The notes below the pieces were generated by a model. That model did no database searches and was not told where the DNA came from. It saw nothing but the letters and a program-made list of their open reading frames with translations. A DNA stretch of 6,700 nucleotides from Gallionella sp. UBA4737 (GTDB taxonomy: Bacteria; Pseudomonadota; Gammaproteobacteria; Burkholderiales; Gallionellaceae): assembly GCA_002403995.1 (NCBI GenBank), contig DHIV01000025.1:1-6700 (forward strand), read 5' to 3'. Positions 1 through 6,149 of the stretch are shown piece after piece. The stretch's first letter is position 1. Every line of letters starts with the position of its first letter. The translations under genes and the position numbers were made by a program.

Positions 1-78
1 GGAATCCTTGATGAACTTGCGGCGCGATGGATCTTGCGCGGCCATGGATCTTATTTTGGTTTCAATCTGGGTTTTCAT
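1..78 (-). CDS. iorB: Molybdenum-binding large subunit of an IorB-type molybdenum hydroxylase, N-terminus only (partial)
   Basis: Only the first 26 codons are in the window; the gene continues beyond base 1. The start is the ATG at 78-76, preceded by a strong Shine-Dalgarno (GGAGGTGA) inside the end of the upstream gene, whose stop it overlaps as ATGA. The peptide contains S-R-R-K-F-I-K at residues 18-24, a near-consensus twin-arginine (Tat) motif, so the protein is predicted to be exported folded with its cofactor. In IorAB-type enzymes the large molybdopterin-cytosine-dinucleotide subunit carries the Tat signal and follows the small [2Fe-2S] subunit, as here. The identification therefore rests on the Tat motif plus gene order; no catalytic domain is visible. 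Substrate cannot be inferred: isoquinoline oxidation is the family's namesake, while aldehydes or other N-heterocycles are equally possible. Confidence 0.75.
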   Translation of the reverse strand, partial: MKTQIETKIRSMAAQDPSRRKFIKDS

Positions 79-560
79 TTCTCACCTCCGCCTTGTTCAG
101 CCAACAACGGGTGTTTCGCCACCTTCTGGATCGCCGCGCGGATGCGGTTGTAGGTGCCGCAACGGCACAGGATGCCATCCATCGCGGCGGTGATCTCCGA
201 TTCGCTGGGGTGCGGGATCTCCTTGAGCAGCGCAGTGGCCGCCATGATCTGGCCGGACTGGCAGTATCCGCATTGCGGCACGTCCACTTCCTGCCAGGCC
301 GCCTGCACCGATTTACCCAGCGCAGTTTCGGCAAGACCTTCGATCGTGGTGACTTGCTTGTTGCTCGCCATCGACACCGGCGTCACGCAGGAGCGCACCG
401 CGCGGCCATCCAGGTGCACCGTGCAGGCGCCGCACTGCGCGATGCCGCAGCCGTATTTGGTGCCGGTCAGTTGCAGGTGGTCGCGCAGCACCCACAGCAA
501 GGGGGTACCGGGGTCGGCATCGACCTTGGTCTTTTTTCCGTTGATAGTTAACGTGATCAT
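75..560 (-). CDS. iorA: [2Fe-2S] small subunit of an IorA-type molybdenum hydroxylase
   Basis: The protein has 161 residues, the usual size for stand-alone iron-sulfur subunits of the xanthine dehydrogenase superfamily. It carries two [2Fe-2S] clusters that pass electrons from the molybdenum centre. The N-terminal plant-ferredoxin-like domain (about 1-75) has C38, C43, C46 and C58 in the C-x4-C-x2-C...C pattern. The C-terminal helical domain (about 80-155) has C97-G-Y-C100 and C132-R-C134, the second cluster. The start at 560 is preceded by AGGAGGTG five bases upstream; longer in-frame starts lie inside xdhC. Its start overlaps the xdhC stop by ATGA, and its stop overlaps the large-subunit start in the same way, so the three genes are probably translationally coupled. 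It has no signal peptide of its own, so it is likely co-exported with the Tat-tagged large subunit (inference). The assignment to the IorA branch rather than a cytoplasmic xanthine dehydrogenase rests on the Tat signal of the partner and the lack of a FAD-subunit gene in the visible operon. Confidence 0.92.
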   Translation of the reverse strand: MITLTINGKKTKVDADPGTPLLWVLRDHLQLTGTKYGCGIAQCGACTVHLDGRAVRSCVTPVSMASNKQVTTIEGLAETALGKSVQAAWQEVDVPQCGYCQSGQIMAATALLKEIPHPSESEITAAMDGILCRCGTYNRIRAAIQKVAKHPLLAEQGGGEK

Positions 561-1600
561 GAGCACACCTCCTGTTTGTTGGGTTGAGCCTGATTGCCAA
601 TTTGATTCTGATTGATGGCCTGAACAGCATTGATGATCTGAGCGGCGCAAGCTGCTTCAGCAGACTGGTTACGCATCGAGATCAGATGCGCGAGGATGGA
701 CACCGCGATCTCCGGTGGTGTGCGGCTGCCGATGTTCAGGCCTACCGGCCCGTGCAGCCGGGCGATTTCCTGATCGGTGAGATCGAACATCGCCAGCCGC
801 TCGCGGCGCTTCTTATTGTTGGCCAGTGAGCCCAGCGCGCCGACATAGAACGCGGGCGATTTCAGCGCCTCCAGCAGCGCCATGTCATCCAGCTTGGGAT
901 CATGCGTCAGCGCGATGATGACAGTTGAGTTGTCCACTTGCAGTGCCAGCACCGCATCGTCGGGCATCTCGCTCATCAGGGTCGTTTCCGGCACATCCCA
1001 GGTGTGGCGCATCTCCGCGCGCGGATCGCAGACGAACACCTGATAGTCCAGCGCCTGCGCCATGCGCGAGAGATAAGCGGAAGTCTGGCCGGCGCCGATG
1101 ATCAGCATGCGCCAGCGCGGGCCGAGCACTGTGGTCAATGTTGCGCCGTCAAATGAAATGCAGTCGGTGCGGCTGGCGTCGTGAAGTTCCACCTGCAATG
1201 AATCGAAGTGCAGCGTGCGCCTGACCAGCCTATGTGCATGGACCAGTTGCAGGGCCTGCTCCACCCAGTCCGTGTCGCGCACCGGCTCGACGACGACGCG
1301 TATCACGCCGCCGCACGGCAGCCTGAAACGCTTGGCTTCTTCGCGCGTGACACCAAACGTCAGCACATCGCAGCGATCGATTGCCAATTCGCCGCGCTGC
1401 GCGCGCAGCACCAGGTCATCCTCGATGCAGCCGCCCGACACCGAGCCCACCGCCAGTCCGTCTCCGCGCAACGCGAGCATCGCACCCGGCGGACGCGGGC
1501 TGGAGCCGAAGGTTTCCACCACCGTCACCAGCCACAGCGGCAGGTCACCCGCTTGCCACTCCCGCAGGGTCTTGAGTACAGAAAGATCGACGCTATCCAT
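557..1600 (-). CDS. xdhC: XdhC/CoxI-family molybdenum cofactor maturation protein
   Basis: The protein has 347 residues. XdhC proteins bind the molybdenum cofactor, assist its sulfuration and deliver it to xanthine-dehydrogenase-family enzymes in the cytoplasm, before any Tat export. The N-terminal XdhC/CoxI domain shows TFGSSPRPPGAM (30-41), SVSGGCIEDD (53-62, with conserved C58) and LPCGG (94-98). The C-terminal Rossmann-like domain shows the dinucleotide-type loop IIGAGQTSAYL (167-177), VGALGS (253-258) and NIGSRTPPEIAVSILA (289-304). The tail after about residue 311 is rich in Ala, Gln and Asn and looks like a disordered extension. ATG 1600 is chosen because AAGGAGGG lies just upstream; ATGs at 1618 and 1648 are also in frame, but the first would place that Shine-Dalgarno inside the gene and the second has no clear site. 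It is the first gene of the visible operon, ahead of the enzyme it should serve. Confidence 0.93.
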   Translation of the reverse strand: MDSVDLSVLKTLREWQAGDLPLWLVTVVETFGSSPRPPGAMLALRGDGLAVGSVSGGCIEDDLVLRAQRGELAIDRCDVLTFGVTREEAKRFRLPCGGVIRVVVEPVRDTDWVEQALQLVHAHRLVRRTLHFDSLQVELHDASRTDCISFDGATLTTVLGPRWRMLIIGAGQTSAYLSRMAQALDYQVFVCDPRAEMRHTWDVPETTLMSEMPDDAVLALQVDNSTVIIALTHDPKLDDMALLEALKSPAFYVGALGSLANNKKRRERLAMFDLTDQEIARLHGPVGLNIGSRTPPEIAVSILAHLISMRNQSAEAACAAQIINAVQAINQNQIGNQAQPNKQEVCS

Positions 1601-1703
1601 ACATCCCTCCTTGGACATGCCTCCTCGTGCCGGCGGATATTTTCCCAAATTTCCGGGATGGATTCCACCGGCGGTCGACGCGGAATTTTACCGTCCGCAA
1701 GGG

Positions 1704-1713
1704 ACGATATCGT
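1704..1713. promoter_or_regulatory. Perfect 10-base palindrome in the xdhC leader, possible operator
   Basis: ACGATATCGT is a perfect palindrome, flanked by near-symmetric AAGGG on the left and CCCT on the right. It lies about 18 bases beyond the proposed -10 box of the xdhC promoter, i.e. near the expected transcription start or early leader, a usual place for a repressor site. No regulator gene is adjacent, so the operator role is inference; a palindrome this short could be chance. Confidence 0.25.
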
Positions 1714-1730
1714 ACGCCCTCTGGCGGCAA

Positions 1731-1759
1731 AATCTACTGCGTCAAGATGCCCTTTTCAA
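1731..1759 (-). promoter_or_regulatory. Putative sigma-70 promoter of the xdhC-iorA-iorB operon
   Basis: On the minus strand, TTGAAA (1759-1754) matches the -35 consensus at 5 of 6 bases. It is followed after exactly 17 bases by TAGATT (1736-1731), which matches the -10 consensus at 4 of 6. Transcription would start near 1724 and leave a leader of about 120 bases before the xdhC ATG at 1600. Spacing is ideal, but the call is by eye only. Confidence 0.4.
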
Positions 1760-1917
1760 ATCAACCCGATATTGATCTGCCAGCAGCTCATCGCGCTTCA
1801 GCGCGGCCGCAACCATACGTGCGGCATCGCACAGAGTATCTCGCCTGACAGGACGATAATTCAAGACATGGCCAAGCGAACTGCACACACGGGCCAGTAT
1901 ACCCAAGGAGAATCAAC

Positions 1918-3819
1918 ATGACCCGGAAGACAAAGTGGCTAGTCGGGATTGCCGTGTCCCTGTTGCTGCTCGTCACGGCAGCGAGTCTGTTCGACTGGAA
2001 TCTCGCCCGGCCGTATATCGCGCGCCAAGTGAGCAGCGCGACGGGCAGAAGCTTTGCGATCAACGGCGACCTGGAAGTGCATGTTTCGCTGCGCCCTCGC
2101 ATCATCGCCAACGACATCGTGATGGGCAACGCGGCGTGGAGCAAGGATCCGGTCATGGCACAGATCAAGCGCGCCGATTTCAAGATCGATCTTTTGAAGC
2201 TCCTGGTCGGGCGCTTGTCATTTCCCGAGATCTCATTGTCCGATCTTCACCTGGTGCTTGAAGTAAACAAGGACGGCGTGCCGAACTGGGTTTTCGGCAA
2301 GCAGGACAAGCAAAGTGAACTCCCCTCGATCGATGCGCTCGCGATAGATCACGGTAGCGTCGAGTTCCGCGATCCCACGACCGATACCGACCTGGCTCTC
2401 GAACTCCATACAATTACCGCCACCAAAGACGATCCTGAATACATGGTCGAAGTGACCGGGGCAGGCCAATTCAAAGGCATGGAGACCAGGCTCCAGGCGC
2501 GCGGCGGAGCGCTGCTTACACTCTCCAACGCCGTCCGGCCATACCCGATCAAGATAACCGCGACGCTGGGGACAACCAAGGCCAGCATCGATGGGACACT
2601 GATCGACCCCCTGCACTTCGATAATGAGGAAGTGAATTTCCAGCTCGAAGGCAGCGATCTGGCGCTGCTGTATCCGATCGCGGGCGTGCCGTTGCCGCCG
2701 ACGCCTGCGTACAAGCTGGTCGGGTACCTGAGCCATAGCGGCAACATATGGACATTCAAGCGCTTCAAGGGAAAAGTGGGAGACAGCGACCTGAGCGGGG
2801 ATTTCTCGGTGGACCGCGGCAGGACTCCCCAGCTGATCACCGCCGACTTGGAATCGCAGATCCTGGACCTGAAAGACCTGGCCGGCATCATAGGCGCGAA
2901 CAGCGCCGCCAAGACCAGCAGCAAGATGCTGCCGACCGAGCCCTTCAATCTCGACAAACTGCGCGCCGCGGATGCCGATGTCCGCTTCAAGGGCGCGAAG
3001 ATCGTTACCCGGAAGCTGCAAATCCAAAAAATGGACGCGCATCTCACTGTAAAGGACGGTACGCTCAAACTTGCGCCGCTGAACTTCGAGGTCGCCGGCG
3101 GCAAAATGGTCACCGAGATCACAATGGACGGACGCAAGTCGCACATGGTCACTCACGCCGACATCACGGCGAAAGGCCTGAACCTCGACCAGCTGTTCCC
3201 GGGTTCGAAACTGAATAAATCCAGCGCGGGCACCATGGGCGGACGCGCAAAGCTCGATGCAGGCGGCGACTCGATCTCGCAAATGATGGGGTCGGCGAAC
3301 GGCGAGGCGGCGCTGATCATGGATGGCGGCACCGTCAGCGAGCTGCTACTCAGGATGTCCAACCTCGACATCGCCAATTCTTTCCTGTTGCTGCTGGGCG
3401 GCGACAAGCAAATCCCGATACGCTGCATGGTTGCGAACTTCAAGGCTGTAGCGGGGGATTTCACGGTCCAGGATCTGGTGCTCGATACGCCCAAGGTAAA
3501 CATCACCGGCGAGGGCCATGTGAACTTTGCCGATGAATCGCTGCACCTGAAACTGGTATCGCAGGGCACGAGCCTGGCCGCGCTGCGCGGCCCGATCGTT
3601 ATCACCGGCCCGTTCAAAAAACCGTCCGTGCATCCTGACATGGGCAAGGTGGCGGCACGCGGCGGCCTCGCGGTTGGCCTGGGCGTGCTGACCTCGGGCA
3701 TCGCTGCGCTGATACCGCTGCTCGAGCTCGACAAGAAAAAAGACAGCAACTGCGCCGCGTTGATGATTCAGGCCAAGTCGGATGCGGGCATCAAGCAGAG
3801 CGATATCGTTCCCCACTGA
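1918..3819 (+). CDS. AsmA-family inner-membrane-anchored envelope protein
   Basis: The protein has 633 residues. A short basic N-terminus (MTRKTK) is followed by one hydrophobic segment at about 7-23, a signal anchor leaving the rest in the periplasm. The N-terminal AsmA domain then shows the usual sequence of elements: a segment on refolding to a cylinder (LARPYIARQVSSATGRSF, 29-46), GNAAW (70-74), an alternating beta-rich stretch with KIDLLKLLVGRLSFPEISL (89-107), and G-V-P-N-W-V-F (120-126). The C-terminal AsmA-type region ends in GPFKKPSVHPD, a Gly/Ala-rich hydrophobic stretch (about 582-604) and an NCAAL motif (611-615), seen in many family members. AsmA-like proteins (AsmA, TamB, YhdP, YicH and relatives) are large periplasm-spanning beta-groove proteins linked to phospholipid transport to the outer membrane. 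Which paralogue this is cannot be decided here. The start is set by AAGGAG eight bases upstream. It is read alone, divergent from xdhC and convergent with the topoisomerase gene. Confidence 0.9.
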   Translation: MTRKTKWLVGIAVSLLLLVTAASLFDWNLARPYIARQVSSATGRSFAINGDLEVHVSLRPRIIANDIVMGNAAWSKDPVMAQIKRADFKIDLLKLLVGRLSFPEISLSDLHLVLEVNKDGVPNWVFGKQDKQSELPSIDALAIDHGSVEFRDPTTDTDLALELHTITATKDDPEYMVEVTGAGQFKGMETRLQARGGALLTLSNAVRPYPIKITATLGTTKASIDGTLIDPLHFDNEEVNFQLEGSDLALLYPIAGVPLPPTPAYKLVGYLSHSGNIWTFKRFKGKVGDSDLSGDFSVDRGRTPQLITADLESQILDLKDLAGIIGANSAAKTSSKMLPTEPFNLDKLRAADADVRFKGAKIVTRKLQIQKMDAHLTVKDGTLKLAPLNFEVAGGKMVTEITMDGRKSHMVTHADITAKGLNLDQLFPGSKLNKSSAGTMGGRAKLDAGGDSISQMMGSANGEAALIMDGGTVSELLLRMSNLDIANSFLLLLGGDKQIPIRCMVANFKAVAGDFTVQDLVLDTPKVNITGEGHVNFADESLHLKLVSQGTSLAALRGPIVITGPFKKPSVHPDMGKVAARGGLAVGLGVLTSGIAALIPLLELDKKKDSNCAALMIQAKSDAGIKQSDIVPH

Positions 3820-3856
3820 GCGTCTTTCCCGGCGCAGACCCCATGTTGCCTACAGG

Positions 3857-4921
3857 CTACGCGCCCGACTCATGGAGAAATTGCAGCACCACCTGCTCGT
3901 CGCGCCGCAGCGCGGCATGCGACATCTCATGGAGCGAGTTGTGCGTTTCCGGCACCAGAGAATGCGGCGCCGTGAGACCCAAGTGATAGGCGCTCAACAG
4001 CGCGGGATGCACGTAATACTTGCGGCACACGGCGCGCGTATTGCCGAGCCGTTCCGCCACCGCGTCGAGCGCCCGCAGGATGTTGCGGTCCGCCTTGCTC
4101 CGGCTGGCCGCCGGCCCCATCTTCCGCAACGCCACGGCGGCCACCATGGTGCCGCCCCAGGTGCGGAAGTCCTTGGCCGTGATATCGCGGCCGCTGATTT
4201 CTCGCAGATAATCGTTGACGTCGTCCGACAAGATCGGCTTGCGCTGGCCGGACTCATCAACATACTGGAATATCTCCTGGCCGTGCAGATCCTCGCAACG
4301 CTGCACGATGCGTGCGAGCCGCGGGTCGTCGACCGCCACGATGTGCTCGACCCCGCTCTTGCCGCGAAAGCTGAAGCGCAACAGCGAGCCAATGACCTTC
4401 GCATGCTTCTTGAGCATCGTCGTCAGCCCATAGGAGTGGTTCTTGCGCGCGTATTCGTCGTTGCCGACGCGGATCAGTGTCTTGTCCAGCAGCCACACCA
4501 CCGAGGCGAGCAGTTGACGCCGAGTCTGTTCGCCGGCGCGCAGATCGCGCTCCACGCGCTCACGCAACACAGGCAATATCTCGCTGAATTCGAACATGTG
4601 GAGAAACTTGGACTGGTCGCGCGCTTCGCGGTACAAAGGATGGTAGTGATACTGCTTGCGGCCGCGCGCATCGCGCGCAGTCACCTGGATGTGGCCTTCG
4701 GGATCGGGGCAGATCCACACGTTGGCCCACGCCGGCGGGATCGCCAGCGCGTTGAGCCGCTTGCGCATGACCGGGTCTCCGATGCGCGAGCCGTCCTTAT
4801 CGGCATAGCTCCATCCCTTGCCGGAACGGCGCCGGCTGATGCCGGCAAGGATATCGGTGACATAGTTCAGACCGGCGCGGGTCGCCGCCTTGCAATATTC
4901 GAGATGCTTGGCTGAATTCAT
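3857..4921 (-). CDS. Type IB DNA topoisomerase (bacterial, poxvirus-like)
   Basis: The protein has 354 residues. It relaxes supercoiled DNA by nicking one strand through a covalent 3'-phosphotyrosyl intermediate, without ATP. The N-terminal DNA-binding part (about 1-95) includes IPPAWANVWICPDPEGHIQ (61-79) and the HYHPLYR motif. The catalytic domain follows, with RVGNDEYA (151-158), SYGLTT (163-168), FRGKSG (185-190), DFRTWGGT (251-258) and NTRAVCRKYYVHP (294-306). By spacing, R151, K188, R253, N294 and nucleophile Y303 match the five active-site residues I recall for Deinococcus TopIB (R137, K174, R239, N280, Y289), all offset by 14. The enzyme should therefore be active; the Asn in place of the poxviral/eukaryotic His is normal for bacteria. 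The start at 4921 is chosen for GAGGAG seven bases upstream; the frame is open to 5074, but upstream ATGs (for example 4945) lack a site and the extension does not look conserved. It stands alone, with its stop 37 bases from the convergent AsmA stop. Confidence 0.93.
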   Translation of the reverse strand: MNSAKHLEYCKAATRAGLNYVTDILAGISRRRSGKGWSYADKDGSRIGDPVMRKRLNALAIPPAWANVWICPDPEGHIQVTARDARGRKQYHYHPLYREARDQSKFLHMFEFSEILPVLRERVERDLRAGEQTRRQLLASVVWLLDKTLIRVGNDEYARKNHSYGLTTMLKKHAKVIGSLLRFSFRGKSGVEHIVAVDDPRLARIVQRCEDLHGQEIFQYVDESGQRKPILSDDVNDYLREISGRDITAKDFRTWGGTMVAAVALRKMGPAASRSKADRNILRALDAVAERLGNTRAVCRKYYVHPALLSAYHLGLTAPHSLVPETHNSLHEMSHAALRRDEQVVLQFLHESGA

Positions 4922-5217
4922 CCTGTTACTCCTCTTTTCAAGCGCCATGGCACTGCACTGAATGAACAGCGATGCGCGCTTTGATTGAGGCATTGTCCAC
5001 CGGTTTCGCGAGACGAACTGTGCGGCAACGCACCTGGCAAAATGTCGATCTATCGCATCGCGGGCTGCGATCACAAAAAGCGTCAGTCGGCAGCCGGCTC
5101 AGCTTGCCCTCAGCGAACCCCCAACCTATCCGCTCCACCAGCCCCGCGTCATCGAGCAACCCTGCCCGGTTAAGCTCGCGGATGGCTAGAAGCTCCAGGT
5201 GTTCGTGGTTTGACTGT
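4922..5217. other. Spacer upstream of the topoisomerase gene, proximal half
   Basis: This stretch should contain the topoisomerase promoter, but I find no convincing -35/-10 pair on the minus strand. Only the Shine-Dalgarno GAGGAG (about 4929-4934) is clear. At 5075-5210 the minus strand encodes a protein-like peptide (for example ELLAIRELNRAGLLDDAGLV) with GC-rich third positions but no nearby start codon, possibly a gene remnant. It continues the long open frame spanning 4938-5492, whose upstream part is made of palindromic repeats and is unlikely to be coding. Confidence 0.6.
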
Positions 5218-5233
5218 TGTAGGAGCGGCTCCT
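5218..5233. repeat. Short REP-like palindrome
   Basis: TGTAGGAGCGG is the same 11-base head that opens the two 87-base elements at 5420 and 6620. Here it closes at once into a perfect palindrome, AGGAGC-G-GCTCCT (5221-5233). It looks like a solo, shortened relative of the REP head. It sits at the topoisomerase-side edge of the palindrome cluster. Confidence 0.55.
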
Positions 5234-5255
5234 GCGTGTGTTGTTGGGGCTGTGT

Positions 5256-5289
5256 CAATTCCGTCCAGCCTTTGGCTGGCAACGGATTG
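5256..5289. repeat. Bulged hairpin repeat, copy 1
   Basis: The core CCAGCC-TTT-GGCTGG (5265-5279) forms a perfect 6-pair stem with a 3-base loop. Outside it, CCGT (5261-5264) pairs with ACGG (5282-5285), leaving a 2-base bulge (CA) on the right. Then, past a single T bulge on the left, CAAT (5256-5259) pairs with ATTG (5286-5289). That gives 14 pairs in all. GCCTG follows, as in copy 2. The function is not known; the architecture suggests a REP-like structured element. Confidence 0.65.
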
Positions 5290-5328
5290 CCTGACTGTGT
5301 TATCAGCCCCTTACAACCACGGTGGTGA

Positions 5329-5362
5329 CGATCTTGTCCAGCCTTTGGCTGGTGACAAGTCG
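5329..5362. repeat. Bulged hairpin repeat, copy 2
   Basis: It has the same core as copy 1 (CCAGCC-TTT-GGCTGG, 5338-5352) and the same plan: CTTGT (5333-5337) pairs with ACAAG (5355-5359) beside a 2-base right bulge (TG), then a left T bulge, then CGA (5329-5331) pairs with TCG (5360-5362). The outer arms differ in sequence from copy 1, yet pairing is kept on both sides, pointing to selection or copying constrained by structure. The hairpin is 34 bases long, like copy 1, and starts 73 bases after it in the same orientation. Confidence 0.65.
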
Positions 5363-5380
5363 CCTGCATAGCTACCTCTT

Positions 5381-5395
5381 GCGGGTGCCGCCCGC
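5381..5395. repeat. GC-rich hairpin related to the REP-like element
   Basis: GCGGG (5381-5385) pairs with CCCGC (5391-5395) around a 5-base loop. The left side GCGGGTGCC recurs at 5436-5444, and the right side with its flank, CCCGCGAACAA (5391-5401), recurs at 5464-5474 and 6664-6674. The unit therefore joins two pieces that are separated inside the 87-base element, as if it were a deleted or ancestral form. Confidence 0.5.
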
Positions 5396-5419
5396 GAACA
5401 AGGCGATGGTTGGTCCTTG

Positions 5420-5506
5420 TGTAGGAGCGGGCCATGCGGGTGCCCGGACATAAGTTTTTCGTACCCGCGAACAAATAAACAATCGCGGGCATGGCCCGCT
5501 CCTACA
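5420..5506. repeat. 87-base REP/BIME-like element, copy 1 (complete)
   Basis: The ends are perfect 18-base inverted repeats: TGTAGGAGCGGGCCATGC (5420-5437) and its complement (5489-5506). Each half can also fold by itself: the right half as GCGGGC-ATG-GCCCGC (5485-5499), the left as CGGGC/GCCCG (5428-5446). An inner pair, GCGGGT (5436-5441) with ACCCGC (5463-5468), offers a third fold. The form, two inverted REP heads around an AT-rich centre, resembles bacterial interspersed mosaic elements, and GTAGGAGCGGG is a common REP head in proteobacteria. It lies 22 bases past the stop of the flavin reductase gene; read on that gene's strand the GC hairpin is followed by a T-rich tract, so it may protect or terminate that transcript. 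No RAYT transposase gene is in the window. Confidence 0.85.
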
Positions 5507-5528
5507 CCCTCCGTTAAAATGAGTCGGG

Positions 5529-6149
5529 CTAATTATTATCTCTAACCCACTCCGCATAACTGATCCGCTTGGCATCAAACCGATCTGTAGTGCGACAATA
5601 AACAGAGGGCGCGCCGAGCCGGCCGATGGGTGCAAAATTATTGATATGCAAACGCGGACCCAGCAAATGATCGGCAACATGAAACATCACCACCTCGCCG
5701 ATGATCAGCGTATTTTTACCCAGCAATTGCGAGCTATGCAGCTTGCACTCCATGCTGGCCTGCGACTCCGCCACACGGGGCGGCTTGATCTTGATGGAAG
5801 GTGCGGCATTCAAATTAGCCGCAGCCAGCTCGCTCTCCCCTTCCGGAAAATCCGCCGCCGAGATATTCATCGCATCGAACAATTCCTCGGTAACCAGATT
5901 CACGACAAATTCGCCGCTGGCCAGAATATTTTTCGCGGTGTCCTTAGGCTCTCCGGCGTCATTGAGGCCGATGCTGATGATGAGGTAAAGCGGGTTGGCG
6001 CCTACCGCGTTGAAGAAACTGAACGGCGCGAGATTGATCACGCCGCCGGCATTCACGCTGGTTACCCACGCGATCGGGCGCGGCACCACCAGATTGGTCA
6101 GCAGCTTGTAGTTATCCGCGACTGAGTGCAGGGATGGATCGATTTGCAT
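5529..6149 (-). CDS. Flavin reductase-like FMN-binding split-barrel protein
   Basis: The protein has 206 residues, the usual length for the flavin reductase family of split-barrel flavoproteins (DIM6/NTAB group). Family features run in order: PRPIAWVTSVNAGGVINLAP (23-42) and FSFFNAVGANP (43-53), the FMN-phosphate region; KDTAKNI (69-75) with GEFVVN (79-84); MNISAADFPEGESEL (94-108); ASMECKL (131-137); IIGEVVMFHV (149-158); and PIGRLGAPSVYCR (174-186). Members bind FMN and use NAD(P)H, but many have no proven substrate, so only a cytoplasmic oxidoreductase role is safe. The first ATG (6149) fits the family N-terminus; the upstream sequence is purine-rich but lacks a good Shine-Dalgarno, so translation may be modest. 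It is a single gene divergent from slyX. Base composition is lower in GC than in the topoisomerase gene. Confidence 0.88.
   Translation of the reverse strand: MQIDPSLHSVADNYKLLTNLVVPRPIAWVTSVNAGGVINLAPFSFFNAVGANPLYLIISIGLNDAGEPKDTAKNILASGEFVVNLVTEELFDAMNISAADFPEGESELAAANLNAAPSIKIKPPRVAESQASMECKLHSSQLLGKNTLIIGEVVMFHVADHLLGPRLHINNFAPIGRLGAPSVYCRTTDRFDAKRISYAEWVRDNN

Larger units (their letters stand above)
1601..1917. other. Divergent spacer between xdhC and the AsmA-family gene
   Basis: These 317 bases separate two divergently read genes and should hold both promoters. A good -35/-10 pair for the xdhC side lies at 1731-1759, with a 10-base palindrome just downstream. On the AsmA side, GATAAT (1855-1860) could be a -10 box, but nothing resembling a -35 lies 16-18 bases upstream, so I do not call that promoter. 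AAGGAG at 1905-1910 is the AsmA ribosome binding site. The minus strand at 1742-1912 has an open frame with protein-like composition but no well-placed start codon (see findings). Confidence 0.8.

Noticed and set aside
2233..3282. A 349-codon open frame on the minus strand inside the AsmA gene
   Set aside because: It lies wholly antisense to a well-supported AsmA-family gene, its peptide shows no recognisable domain, and long antisense frames are common in GC-rich genes.
3782..4915. A 377-codon plus-strand open frame across the topoisomerase gene
   Set aside because: It is antisense to a topoisomerase with all catalytic residues in place, and its peptide is rich in Arg, Ala and His as expected of a shadow frame.
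4922..5074. A 51-residue N-terminal extension of the topoisomerase
   Set aside because: The frame is open, but the extension has no ribosome binding site, no family resemblance and low protein-like quality; the ATG at 4921 has a good Shine-Dalgarno.
4938..5492. A 184-codon minus-strand open frame in the palindrome cluster
   Set aside because: Most of its N-terminal half is encoded by palindromic repeats and it runs into the topoisomerase start region; only the 5075-5210 part looks protein-like.
5218..5506. CRISPR array
   Set aside because: The repeats are palindromes of unequal length and spacing without regular spacers, and no cas genes are present.
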